This document shows positions 10,246 through 18,490 of a stretch of DNA of 42,822 nt, in pieces. Position 1 is the first letter of the stretch. Each line of letters starts with the position of its first letter. The notes under the pieces are model-generated. The model was given only the letters and a program-made list of their open reading frames with translations. It ran no database searches and was not told where the DNA came from. The stretch is from Bacteroidales bacterium (lineage in GTDB: Bacteria > Bacteroidota > Bacteroidia > Bacteroidales > JAGONC01), in contig JAQUQD010000018.1 in NCBI GenBank assembly GCA_028716265.1, positions 1 to 42,822 on the forward strand, given 5' to 3'. Position numbers and translations under genes: made by a program.

Positions 10246-13200
10246 ATGGGCGATCCGAAACCTTCTGTCGTCAAGAATTTACAAATTGATCCTGAACATT
10301 TCAGGAAACTACTGGCGGAAAAGCAGGAACGGATCAAAGAGCTGACCGCCATCAACAGAACGATCACGCTGATCCGTTCAAACCGTTCCCTGGAGGAAAC
10401 ACTTTGCGAATTATGCACGATTCTGCAGGATGCCTGGCAATATCCGGAATATACAGTGGTCAGGATCATTTACGATGATCATCATTATCACAGTGTGAAC
10501 TTTGAGGAAACACCTTGGGCGCAGGCGCAGGATTATGAATCTGTTGACGGGAAAAAGGGGAAGATTGAGGTTTATTACCTCAAGGAATTCCCTGAATCGG
10601 ACGAAGGCCCCTTTTTAAAAGAGGAACGTGACCTGATCATCAACGTCAGCGGTATTCTGGTGGGTTATCTGAACAGCCTCAAGGGTAAAGCCATCCTGAA
10701 GAAGACACTTTCTGACCAATCCATTCTGGATAAATACAAACCTTCGCCCGACCAGCCGAAATACAGCCGGCACTTGCTTCATAACTATCTGATGCATAGC
10801 AATATAAACCGCGACATCTACCATGATCTGATGCCCTTCATGGTGAAAGAGATCCTGCTTGTGGCCAGCCTGTACGATGTGTATAACATTGAGAAAGAAG
10901 GGAAGTTTGCCGAATACGTCCTGGGAGAGTTCCAGCAGATGAACCTGATGTCCATCCCCAGGATCACCGGTGTTTCCACCACGGAAGAGGCAATGGATCA
11001 GCTCAGGAAGAAACACTTTGACCTGGTGATCCTCATGATAGGGGTGGATAAATCAACCCCCAACGAAATAAGTTACCTGGTGAAAAGGGAATTCCCCTAT
11101 ATCCCGGTATTCCTTCTTTTAAACAATGACAGGGATCTGACCGTATTTGAAAATAATCCGGACCTTACCCGCGGCATCGACAGTCTATTCGTATGGAACG
11201 GTGAATCGAGGGTGTTCTTTGCCATGGTCAAACACCTCGAGGATAAAATCAACGTATCCAATGACACTGAGGTGGGGCTGGTAAGGATCATCCTGCTGGT
11301 GGAGGATTCCCCGAAGTATTTTTCGCGCTATCTTCCCCTGCTTTATCATATCGTTATGGAACAGACCCGCCAGATCATCACCGATGCCAGCTCCGACGAG
11401 CTTTACAAAGTGCTGAAACTGAAGGTCAGGCCCAAGATCCTGCTGGCGACTAACTTTGAGCAGGCCATGCAGATATTCGATAAGTACAGTGCCCACATCC
11501 TGTGCCTGATAACCGACATGAAATTCGACAAACAGGGAATCCCACTGGAAAATGCAGGGGTGGAGATCATACAACAGGTCCGTAAAACAAATCCCCGTTT
11601 ACCGATCATTCTTCAATCGTCGGAGAGGGAAAATGAAAAGATCGCCTATGAACTGAAGGTCACCTATATCGATAAGAATTCAGATAGCCTGCTGCAGGAC
11701 CTGAAAAGCTTCATAACCCACTACCTTGGTTTTGGAAGTTTCATTTTCAGGGACAGCGATGGCAATCAGATCAGCGTTGCCCAGTCGCTGAAGGAATTTG
11801 AAAAGCAGCTCAGGACCATTCCCGGTGATTCCCTGCTGTATCATGCCCTCCACGATCATTTTTCGCTTTGGCTGATGGCACGGGGGGAGATACAGGCGGC
11901 ACGGATCCTTCATCCCAAGAAAGTGGACGAGTTCAAATCCGTGGAGCATATCCGGCAGTACCTGCTGAACGTTATCCAGCAATTCAGGGACGAGCAGAAC
12001 AAGGGCAAGGTGGTGCTTTGTGAAGAATCGGCCATCACCGACGAGACTAATGTGGTCAGTTTGTCGCCCGGTTCATTGGGTGGGAAAGGACGCGGGCTGG
12101 CATTCATCAATACGCTGATATACAATTTCGACTTCACAGGATCGGTTCCCAATATCAACATCAAAACACCCATTACGTCGGTGGTTGGAACGGAAGAATT
12201 TGAATATTTCATGATCAGGAACAACCTGTATGAGAAAATACTTAACGCGGAGGATCATGAAGCCATCAAAAAGATCTTCCTCAAAGGTCGCCTGACGGAG
12301 ACCCTGATCAAACGGCTGAAAACCTACCTTAAAATGATCACGAAGCCTCTGGCCGTGCGCTCCTCCGGTTTGTTTGAAGACTCGCTGGTACAGCCTTTCG
12401 CAGGAATTTTTGAAACCTATCTGCTCCCGAATAACCATCCCGATCCCAATGAGCGGCTGAATCAGCTGATGGAAGCGATCAAGCTGGTCTACGCCTCTGT
12501 TTTCTCACCTGTGGCAAGAGGGTACATCCGGTCTATCAACTACAAGCTGGAAGAGGAAAAAATGGCCGTCGTGATTCAGGAGGTAGTCGGTAACCGTTTC
12601 GAAGATGTCTATTACCCGCACATAAGCGGCGTGGCACAATCCTATAATTACTATCCCTTTTCCTACATGAAACCCGAGGAAGGATTTGCGGTGCTGGCTC
12701 TGGGACTTGGCAAATACGTTATGGAGGGAGAAAAAGCTCACCGTTTTTCACCAAAGTACCCGAATGTCGAGATCAATACACCCAAAGCGCAGTTCCAGAA
12801 TTCACAGCTGGAGTTCATTGCCGTGGACATGAAAAAGAAAAATGTTAACCTGCTGGAGGGCGACACTGCCGGTCTGACACGCCTTGACATCGATGATGCT
12901 GAACGCCATGGAACGCTGACCCATTGTGCGTCGGTCTATAACGTTGAAAACAATACCATTGTGCCGGGTTTGCGAAAGCCGGGGCCACGGATCGTCAATT
13001 TTGCGGACATCTTGAAATACAACTACATACCCCTTGCACAAACCATCGAGGTCACACTGGACGTGGTGAAAGAAGCGCTGGGCTCCCCCGTTGAGATAGA
13101 ATTTGCCGTGGATCTGAACAAGGACAAGGACTACAAGGCATCCTTTTACCTGCTTCAGATCAAACCACTGCTCGGGAGCTCACAGGACTACACAGTCGAT

Positions 13201-13728
13201 ATGGACGAGATCAGCAGGGAGTCCATCCTGCTCTATACAGAAAAAGGGATGGGTAACGGGATGATCGCCACTATCAGCGATGTCGTCTACGTGGACCGGG
13301 AACGGTTTGATAAATCGAGAACGGTGGAGATGGCCGAAGAGATTGACCGGCTCAACGCGGCTCTGGAGAAAGAGGGCAAACAGTACGTGCTGATCGGACC
13401 CGGAAGGTGGGGGACACGCGACCGCTGGATAGGTATTCCGGTAAACTGGCCGCAGATCTCCAATGCAAAGATCATCGTCGAAACAAGCCTTGAAGGATTC
13501 CCCCTGGATGCCAGCTCCGGCTCCCATTTCTTTCATAACGTCACATCCATGAACGTCGGCTATTACTCCATCCAGGATGAAAATCCCAAAACCTTCATCC
13601 GATGGGACATTTTGGACCAGCAGCCGATGATTTCACGGACCAGTTTCTTCAACCATGTCCGTTTTAAAAAACCGCTGATCATTAAAATGGACGGTAAACA
13701 GCGGATCTCTGTGATCACCTGGCAATAA
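10246..13728 (+). CDS. GAF-REC-REC-PPDK_N (ATP-grasp) protein, paralogue 1
   Basis: This 1160-aa cytosolic protein has unknown function. Residues about 20-170 are GAF-like. Residues about 195-345 resemble a receiver without its phosphoacceptor. Residues about 350-505 form a receiver with the usual residues: E353/D354 in LVEDSP, D424 in ITDMKF, S458/S459, and K477 in YIDKNS, with an insertion before D424. From about 605 a PPDK/PEP-synthase N-terminal domain keeps the ATP-site blocks: LGGKGRGL (K614), AVRSSGLFED (R705), FAGIFETY, GLGKYVMEG, VEIEFAVDLN, YLLQIKP. The conserved C-terminal block GPGRWGTRDRWIGIPVNWP follows. The canonical GGxTSHxA phosphohistidine domain and a PEP-binding barrel are absent, so it cannot be a complete PEP synthase. 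Its paralogue at 30543 follows the NuoEF/StnC-like genes. Confidence 0.85.
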   Translation: MGDPKPSVVKNLQIDPEHFRKLLAEKQERIKELTAINRTITLIRSNRSLEETLCELCTILQDAWQYPEYTVVRIIYDDHHYHSVNFEETPWAQAQDYESVDGKKGKIEVYYLKEFPESDEGPFLKEERDLIINVSGILVGYLNSLKGKAILKKTLSDQSILDKYKPSPDQPKYSRHLLHNYLMHSNINRDIYHDLMPFMVKEILLVASLYDVYNIEKEGKFAEYVLGEFQQMNLMSIPRITGVSTTEEAMDQLRKKHFDLVILMIGVDKSTPNEISYLVKREFPYIPVFLLLNNDRDLTVFENNPDLTRGIDSLFVWNGESRVFFAMVKHLEDKINVSNDTEVGLVRIILLVEDSPKYFSRYLPLLYHIVMEQTRQIITDASSDELYKVLKLKVRPKILLATNFEQAMQIFDKYSAHILCLITDMKFDKQGIPLENAGVEIIQQVRKTNPRLPIILQSSERENEKIAYELKVTYIDKNSDSLLQDLKSFITHYLGFGSFIFRDSDGNQISVAQSLKEFEKQLRTIPGDSLLYHALHDHFSLWLMARGEIQAARILHPKKVDEFKSVEHIRQYLLNVIQQFRDEQNKGKVVLCEESAITDETNVVSLSPGSLGGKGRGLAFINTLIYNFDFTGSVPNINIKTPITSVVGTEEFEYFMIRNNLYEKILNAEDHEAIKKIFLKGRLTETLIKRLKTYLKMITKPLAVRSSGLFEDSLVQPFAGIFETYLLPNNHPDPNERLNQLMEAIKLVYASVFSPVARGYIRSINYKLEEEKMAVVIQEVVGNRFEDVYYPHISGVAQSYNYYPFSYMKPEEGFAVLALGLGKYVMEGEKAHRFSPKYPNVEINTPKAQFQNSQLEFIAVDMKKKNVNLLEGDTAGLTRLDIDDAERHGTLTHCASVYNVENNTIVPGLRKPGPRIVNFADILKYNYIPLAQTIEVTLDVVKEALGSPVEIEFAVDLNKDKDYKASFYLLQIKPLLGSSQDYTVDMDEISRESILLYTEKGMGNGMIATISDVVYVDRERFDKSRTVEMAEEIDRLNAALEKEGKQYVLIGPGRWGTRDRWIGIPVNWPQISNAKIIVETSLEGFPLDASSGSHFFHNVTSMNVGYYSIQDENPKTFIRWDILDQQPMISRTSFFNHVRFKKPLIIKMDGKQRISVITWQ

Positions 13729-13813
13729 GGCCGGAGATGGATCATATTAATCACTCGTATGAACCCAATGGACAAGTGCAGGGGAATTAACCAATGTACC
13801 CCTCCCCCCTCGA

Positions 13814-13960
13814 GACTGTGTCAAAATGAATGTTTTTTATTAAACCACAGAGATCACGGAGGAGAACGGAGAATACAGAGGACTGATAACGAGTTATTTA
13901 AACTCCGTGATCTCCGTGAATCCTCCGTGCACTCCGTGGTTAAACTGTATTTTAACACAA
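13814..13960. repeat. MITE-like palindromic element in the 326-nt gap 13729-14054
   Basis: The left end GACTGTGTCAAAAT (13814-13827) and the right end ATTTTAACACAACC (13947-13960) are imperfect terminal inverted repeats (11 of 14). Inside, AAACCACAGAGATCACGGAG pairs with CTCCGTG units ending CTCCGTGGTTAAA, so most of the element can fold on itself. Its first 37-nt end recurs at 129-165. CAAAATGAATG appears again at 13992-14002. No transposase is encoded. The remainder of the gap holds only a C-rich/G-rich inverted pair (about 13795-13810 with 13969-13982) and the promoter of the next gene. Confidence 0.65.
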
Positions 13961-14023
13961 CCCCGTGCAGGGGTGGGGTACAATAAAGGTGCAAAATGAA
14001 TGGCCAAGTCCGTTTGTAACCAT

Positions 14024-14031
14024 TATATTTG
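14024..14031 (+). promoter_or_regulatory. -7 box of the zinc-ribbon-nfnAB unit (TATATTTG)
   Basis: TATATTTG matches TAnnTTTG exactly and ends 23 nt before the ATG at 14055. A TTTG lies only 7 nt upstream of it, too close to be the -33 element. Confidence 0.45.
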
Positions 14032-14054
14032 TACAACATTTAAACGAAATCACT

Positions 14055-14924
14055 ATGTACGAGTTTCTTTCATTACGGGTCAAATGCCCGGTGTGCGGCA
14101 AGATGCTCATGGATGAGGAGCAGATGGTGGATAACGAAGCCAGCATCAGACTCAATATTGAGATGCAGGGTAAGAAGGGCACCATCCACCTCAGTTCTGT
14201 CTATGGCAGTTATAATTACCAGTGTGACCTGGATCTGGCGGCAGGCAACGTGGCCACTTTCTACTGTCCAAACTGTAAGAATCATCTTACTTCATCCGTA
14301 GAATGCCAGACATGTGGTGCCCCCATGGTGCCTTTTCACCTTGAGATGGGAGGGAAGGTCGCGATATGCTCACGAGCCGGATGCAAGAACCATACGGTTG
14401 AATTCACGGATCTGAGTGATGCACTCAGAAGAATGTACCAGGAATATGGCTTCAGGGGTAAAGAATCCCCAAAACCGGAAGAGAGACCTGTCTACAGGAT
14501 CGAAAAAAAAGAGGATGAATTCAAGGAGATCATTGAATCGGGGGCTTTCCTGCAAACATACTGTCCACACTGCTTGAAAAGCCTTATCCAGGATGATATG
14601 ATCAAATTGGATATTACAAACGAAAAGAATGAAACCGGAGTGGTCATGCTCAGCCCTTATCTGAACGTATTTACCTCGAAATCGACGGTTTTTCTCAGGG
14701 AACATGAAACACTAAAGGATATTCAATGCCCCCATTGCCACCAGAGCCTCAGGCTGGTGGATAAACGATGCGACTGGTGCAATTCACCCGTTGCCATGAT
14801 CAATGTCTCTGCCCGGACCAAGTTCATTAAATTCTACATTTGCACAAAGAAAGGCTGCCGCTGGCATGGCCTCAGTGATGATGACCTCTATGAGATGAGG
14901 ATTGAGGATAGTTTGGAATGGTAA
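14055..14924 (+). CDS. Cys-rich double zinc-ribbon protein upstream of nfnAB
   Basis: I know no named family for this 289-aa protein. It contains two tandem copies of one Cys-rich domain. Each copy has CPxC, about 60 residues with a hydrophobic strand block, then CPxC, CxxC, and C-x4/5-C-x2-H. Copy 1 shows CPVC, CPNC, CQTC and CSRAGCKNH. Copy 2 shows CPHC, LSPYLNVF, CPHC, CDWC and CTKKGCRWHG. A third copy forms the N-terminus of NfnB two genes downstream. The pairs suggest zinc or Fe-S knuckles. The start at 14055 follows a -7 box; an upstream in-frame start at 13965 would read through the promoter. A role as partner or electron-transfer adaptor of NfnAB is inferred only from context. Confidence 0.8.
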   Translation: MYEFLSLRVKCPVCGKMLMDEEQMVDNEASIRLNIEMQGKKGTIHLSSVYGSYNYQCDLDLAAGNVATFYCPNCKNHLTSSVECQTCGAPMVPFHLEMGGKVAICSRAGCKNHTVEFTDLSDALRRMYQEYGFRGKESPKPEERPVYRIEKKEDEFKEIIESGAFLQTYCPHCLKSLIQDDMIKLDITNEKNETGVVMLSPYLNVFTSKSTVFLREHETLKDIQCPHCHQSLRLVDKRCDWCNSPVAMINVSARTKFIKFYICTKKGCRWHGLSDDDLYEMRIEDSLEW

Positions 14925-14926
14925 GG

Positions 14927-14940
14927 ATACAGGCCTGTAT
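14927..14940. promoter_or_regulatory. Perfect 14-bp palindrome before nfnA
   Basis: ATACAGGCCTGTAT is fully self-complementary and lies in the 36-nt gap between the zinc-ribbon gene and nfnA, 20 nt before the nfnA ATG. It could be a binding site for a dimeric regulator or a processing site. Nothing else supports either reading. Confidence 0.35.
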
Positions 14941-14960
14941 AATTAGTTAGTACGCATTCT

Positions 14961-15785
14961 ATGTTTCAGATCAAACGAAAAGAAGAGATGGCGAGGGGAA
15001 CCATCATCCGGTTCGATATCGAAGCCCCGAAAATAGCGCGGAAGGTGAAAGCAGGTCAGTTTGTCATCATCCGGGTCAACGAAACAGGTGAAAGAATCCC
15101 GCTCACCGTAGCTGATAAAGATGAATTCGCCGGGATCATCACGATCATCTTCCAGATCGTGGGTAAAACCACTGCGCTGATGCGATCGCTGAACGAAGGA
15201 GACTTCATCAGGGATGTCGCAGGACCCCTGGGAAGACCAGCTGACACTGAAAACAAAGGCACCGTGGTCATGGTGGGAGGAGGTACAGGAGTAGCTATTC
15301 TTCATCATGTGACCAAGGCATTTAAAGAGTCAGGAAATTATGTGATCGGGATCATTGGTTCAAAAACCAGGGAAATGCTTATCCTTGAAAATGAAATGAC
15401 GGCCATTTGCGATGAACTGGTCATCACCACGGATGATGGTTCGTACGGTGAACGCGGATTTGTTACAGACCCTCTGGGAAAATACCTGGAAGAAAGGTAT
15501 GATGTCAGGTTGGTATATGCCATTGGGCCAATTCCGATGATGAGAAATATCGTCAAACTTACCCGGAAATACAATGTACCTACCATGGTTAGCTTAAATC
15601 CCATCATGATCGATGGTACAGGCATGTGCGGCGGATGCAGGGTCAAAATCAATAACGAGATCCGCTTCTGCTGTGTGGATGGACCTGATTTTGATGGCTT
15701 CCAGGTTGATTTTGAGGAACTGGAAAAAAGAAACAGCATGTATCTGGCCGATGAAAAAACATCCCTCTTATTTTCTATCCGTTAA
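14961..15785 (+). CDS. nfnA: NfnA: NADH-dependent reduced ferredoxin:NADP+ oxidoreductase, small subunit
   Basis: NfnA carries FAD and a [2Fe-2S] cluster and handles NADH in the electron-bifurcating NfnAB complex. The 274-aa protein has an N-terminal FAD-binding barrel with RIPLTVAD, an NAD-binding Rossmann block VVMVGGGTGVAIL, and the C-terminal cluster motif GMCGGCRVKIN with FCCVDGPDFDGFQVDF. The family is also named sulfide dehydrogenase or dihydroorotate dehydrogenase electron-transfer subunit. Adjacency to the GltD-like NfnB makes Nfn the best call. nfnB begins 12 nt downstream. Confidence 0.9.
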   Translation: MFQIKRKEEMARGTIIRFDIEAPKIARKVKAGQFVIIRVNETGERIPLTVADKDEFAGIITIIFQIVGKTTALMRSLNEGDFIRDVAGPLGRPADTENKGTVVMVGGGTGVAILHHVTKAFKESGNYVIGIIGSKTREMLILENEMTAICDELVITTDDGSYGERGFVTDPLGKYLEERYDVRLVYAIGPIPMMRNIVKLTRKYNVPTMVSLNPIMIDGTGMCGGCRVKINNEIRFCCVDGPDFDGFQVDFEELEKRNSMYLADEKTSLLFSIR

Positions 15786-15797
15786 AGAGCTTGAACT

Positions 15798-17597
15798 ATG
15801 TTAGAACAGGATGTACGCTATTTAAAGTTCAAAACTTTCCTAAGCTTTTACTGTCCTCATTGTAAGAAGACTTTCAATGTCGAAAGGCAAAATGAAAGAG
15901 GCCTTATTTTCACTGCAAAATACCAGCAAAATGATTTCGAATTAAAATTGAGTCCATACCTGGATGTTTTCGAAGTAAAAGTGTCTTACCCGCTCAAAGA
16001 CGGAGAAATACTCGATGATCTGATCTGTCCTCAGTGTAAGAAAAGCATTGTGAGCACAGAAGTCAGGTGTTCTGATTGCGGTTCCAAGGTTGGTGAGGCT
16101 ATTGTATCGGCATATGCCAAGTTGATCCCCTTCTATTTCTGTTTGAAATTCGGGTGTCACTGGCATGGGATCACCAAGGAGGACGAGCGTTTCATCAAGT
16201 TGAAGATCCCCCGGCAGGCGATGCCCGAACAGGACCAGGTGGTACGGATCAGTAATTTCCAGGAAGTACCCTACGGGTATACTTCGGAACTGGCCCTGCT
16301 TGAGGCAGGGCGTTGTTTGCAGTGCAAAAAGCCCGGCTGCGTAGAGGGTTGCCCTGTCAATATCGATATCCCTTCTTTCATTGCATTGATCGCAGAGGAA
16401 AAGTTTGATGCTGCGATCAAAAAAATCAAGGAAGCCAACGTTTTCCCATCTATATGCGGAAGAGTGTGCCCTCAGGAATCCCAGTGTGAAGCCCACTGCA
16501 TCCTTGGTAAAAAGGATGAACCGGTTGCTATCGGCCGCCTGGAGCGCTTTGTGGCCGACTGGGAACGGAAATCCGATAAAGTAAAGATCCCCGAAATCAA
16601 GATCAGTACTGGAAAACGTATCGCAGTGGTGGGTTCAGGACCCGGAGGTCTCACCGCGGCGGCCGATATGCGCCAGCTGGGGTATGAAGTTACGATCTTT
16701 GAAGCCCTTCATGAACCGGGAGGAGTACTTACTTACGGAATCCCTGAGTTCCGTCTTCCAAAGAGCATTGTCAAATTTGAAATCGATTTCCTGAGAAAGA
16801 TGGGAGTCAGACTGGAACTCAATCATATCATTGGTAACATCCTGACCATAGACGAATTACTGGAACATTTCGACGCCGTTTTTATTGGCGTTGGCGCCGG
16901 AGCTCCATGGTTTTTAGGTGTGGAAGGGGAAAGCCTGGGCAATGTTTTCTCTGCCAATGAGTACCTGACCCGGATGAACCTGATGAAGGCCTATCTTTTC
17001 CCTGAGTATGACACGCCAAAACCAAAAGGGAACAAGGTGGCTGTGATCGGCGGAGGAAATGTGGCCATGGACTGTGCACGAACAGCTATCAGGACCGGAG
17101 CTTCCGAGGTGACCATCATCTACCGCCGTTCACGGCAAGAACTTCCCGCACGTGCTGAGGAAGTCCACCACGCAGGCCAGGAAGGCATTAAATTCAAATT
17201 GCTTACCAATCCCATCCGTTTTTTGGGTACCGACAACAAGATGATCAAGGGGATGGAATGCATCAAGATGCAGTTGGGTGAACCTGATGCATCCGGCAGG
17301 AGAAGGCCGCTGCCCATAGAAGGATCAAATTTCATTCACGATTGCGACATGGCCATTGTTGCTGTAGGAAACGGACCCAATCCGGTCATTTTCCACTCGA
17401 CACCTGATATGAAGCTCGACGCCAGGGGATACATCCAGGTCAACCCTGAAACCATGGAAACCACAAAGGAATTCGTCTATGCAGGCGGGGATATCGTCAC
17501 CGGGGCAGCAACGGTGATCCTGGCCATGGGAGCCGGCAGGATTGCCGCAAGAGCCATCCATCAGAAACTATCCAGAACGCCCCGTACTCGTAAATGA
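15798..17597 (+). CDS. nfnB: NfnB with an N-terminal Cys-rich zinc-ribbon extension
   Basis: NfnB is the GltD-like subunit that binds the bifurcating FAD, two [4Fe-4S] clusters and NADP(H). Typical NfnB is about 465 aa; this one is 599 aa. Residues 1 to about 135 are a Cys-rich domain (CPHC, LSPYLDVF, CPQC, CSDC, CLKFGCHWHG) homologous to the two copies in the protein encoded at 14055. The core follows: cluster motifs CLQCKKPGCVEGCPVNIDIP and ICGRVCPQESQCEAHCI, Rossmann VVGSGPGGLTAAADM, a second Rossmann VIGGGNVAMDCARTA with IIYRRSRQELPAR, and the late flavin block YAGGDIVTGAATVILAMGAG. The extension is fused in frame and is not a start-site error, because the homology is specific. Confidence 0.9.
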   Translation: MLEQDVRYLKFKTFLSFYCPHCKKTFNVERQNERGLIFTAKYQQNDFELKLSPYLDVFEVKVSYPLKDGEILDDLICPQCKKSIVSTEVRCSDCGSKVGEAIVSAYAKLIPFYFCLKFGCHWHGITKEDERFIKLKIPRQAMPEQDQVVRISNFQEVPYGYTSELALLEAGRCLQCKKPGCVEGCPVNIDIPSFIALIAEEKFDAAIKKIKEANVFPSICGRVCPQESQCEAHCILGKKDEPVAIGRLERFVADWERKSDKVKIPEIKISTGKRIAVVGSGPGGLTAAADMRQLGYEVTIFEALHEPGGVLTYGIPEFRLPKSIVKFEIDFLRKMGVRLELNHIIGNILTIDELLEHFDAVFIGVGAGAPWFLGVEGESLGNVFSANEYLTRMNLMKAYLFPEYDTPKPKGNKVAVIGGGNVAMDCARTAIRTGASEVTIIYRRSRQELPARAEEVHHAGQEGIKFKLLTNPIRFLGTDNKMIKGMECIKMQLGEPDASGRRRPLPIEGSNFIHDCDMAIVAVGNGPNPVIFHSTPDMKLDARGYIQVNPETMETTKEFVYAGGDIVTGAATVILAMGAGRIAARAIHQKLSRTPRTRK

Positions 17598-17599
17598 TC

Positions 17600-17635
17600 A
17601 ACCGATATTTGATTTAAATAAATCGTATATCGGTT
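17600..17635. terminator. Long hairpin between convergent nfnB and DUF1080 genes
   Basis: AACCGATAT (17600-17608) pairs perfectly with ATATCGGTT (17627-17635), and inside it GATTT pairs with AAATC, giving a stem of about 14 bp with one small internal loop. No clear T-run follows on either strand, so it may be a weak bidirectional terminator or an mRNA end-protecting structure. Confidence 0.5.
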
Positions 17636-17647
17636 AATCAGATATCG

Positions 17648-18430
17648 TCAGAGTTTTTTGATCTTGATGTTTCTGAACCACACGTCATCGCCATGGTCCT
17701 GGAGGCCGATATAGCCTTCTTCCGCCGTATTGATGAACAATTCGTAATCCTTGAATTTGCTGCTGGCGCACATCGCCTTCCAGTCATCCGTCAACAGATG
17801 GTATTCCAGTACTTTTTCACCGTTCATATAATGGACCACGGTCCCCTTATAGACCAGGATCCTGACAGGGGTCCACTGCATAGGGCCTTTGAAGTTCTGC
17901 GGCACAGCCGGGATCAGGTCATAGAGCGCACCTGCCTGACGATTACCCATGATACCGAGTTTGGCGTCGGGGTGGTTGAAGTTATCCAGGATCTGCATCT
18001 CGGGTGAGCTCTTCCAGATGGGTTCGCCTTCCACTTCCCTGGCCAGGTAAAAGATACCGCTGTTACCTGCGGTGTCCACCATCCACTCCAGCGAGAGTTC
18101 GAAGTTTTTAAATTTCTCGCGTGTGATGATGTCGCCGCCCTGGCCAGCCTCTCCCCTGCCGGAGCCGATGACGTGAATAGTGCCATTCACCACTTCCCAG
18201 CCAGTCGGAAAATCGGGTTTATTATATCCCCGCCAGTGTGTAGTGCTCTTCCCGTCAAAGAGGAGCTGCCATCCTTGGTCGATCTCATCTTGTGTTAGGG
18301 TGTTCGGAGCAGGCATTTTTGTTTCAAGTTTCACCTTCCCGGGTGTCGCTGGCTGTTGTGTCACTTTCGACGGACTTTTACATGCTGCAATCATTGCTAT
18401 TGCCATTATGGTAATCATTAGTTTTTTCAT
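17648..18430 (-). CDS. DUF1080 lipoprotein (3-keto-disaccharide hydrolase domain)
   Basis: This 260-aa protein has a lipoprotein signal (MKKLMITIMAIAMIAAC; lipid Cys at 17), placing it at the cell envelope. The mature part is a DUF1080 lectin-like beta-sandwich: GWQLLFDGKSTTHWRGY, GDIITREKFKNFELSLEW, NSGIFYLAR, and a C-terminal YIGLQDHGDDVWFRNIKI. The Pfam family is now described as a 3-keto-disaccharide hydrolase, cleaving sugars already oxidised at C3. It is the last gene of a minus-strand run that includes three Gfo/Idh oxidoreductases and a TIM-barrel epimerase, which would fit that chemistry. The gap to the upstream Gfo/Idh gene consists of octamer and heptamer repeats. Confidence 0.88.
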   Translation of the reverse strand: MKKLMITIMAIAMIAACKSPSKVTQQPATPGKVKLETKMPAPNTLTQDEIDQGWQLLFDGKSTTHWRGYNKPDFPTGWEVVNGTIHVIGSGRGEAGQGGDIITREKFKNFELSLEWMVDTAGNSGIFYLAREVEGEPIWKSSPEMQILDNFNHPDAKLGIMGNRQAGALYDLIPAVPQNFKGPMQWTPVRILVYKGTVVHYMNGEKVLEYHLLTDDWKAMCASSKFKDYELFINTAEEGYIGLQDHGDDVWFRNIKIKKL

Positions 18431-18436
18431 CGTTCT

Positions 18437-18490
18437 ATTGTTAAATTGTTAAATTGTTAAATTGTCGACTGCTGGCTGATGACTGCCGAC
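18437..18490 (-). repeat. Composite octamer and heptamer array between Gfo/Idh and DUF1080 genes
   Basis: Four octamers ATTGTTAA/ATTGTCGA (18437-18468) are followed by heptamers CTGCTGG, CTGATGA and CTGCCGA (18469-18489). The CTA at 18490-18492 that continues the array is the TAG stop codon of the Gfo/Idh gene. In the sense of transcription the order is stop, GCAGTCR heptamers, ACAATTTA octamers, ATG of the next gene. The obg-to-PAP2 spacer has the same order and orientation. Confidence 0.85.

Noticed and set aside
10246-13728. Annotation as PEP synthase or pyruvate phosphate dikinase
   Set aside because: Only the ATP-grasp domain is recognisable; the phosphohistidine motif and the PEP/pyruvate barrel are not seen.
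13759-13986. Possible small gene in the gap before the zinc-ribbon protein
   Set aside because: The frame lies across the palindromic repeat element and has no protein-like features.
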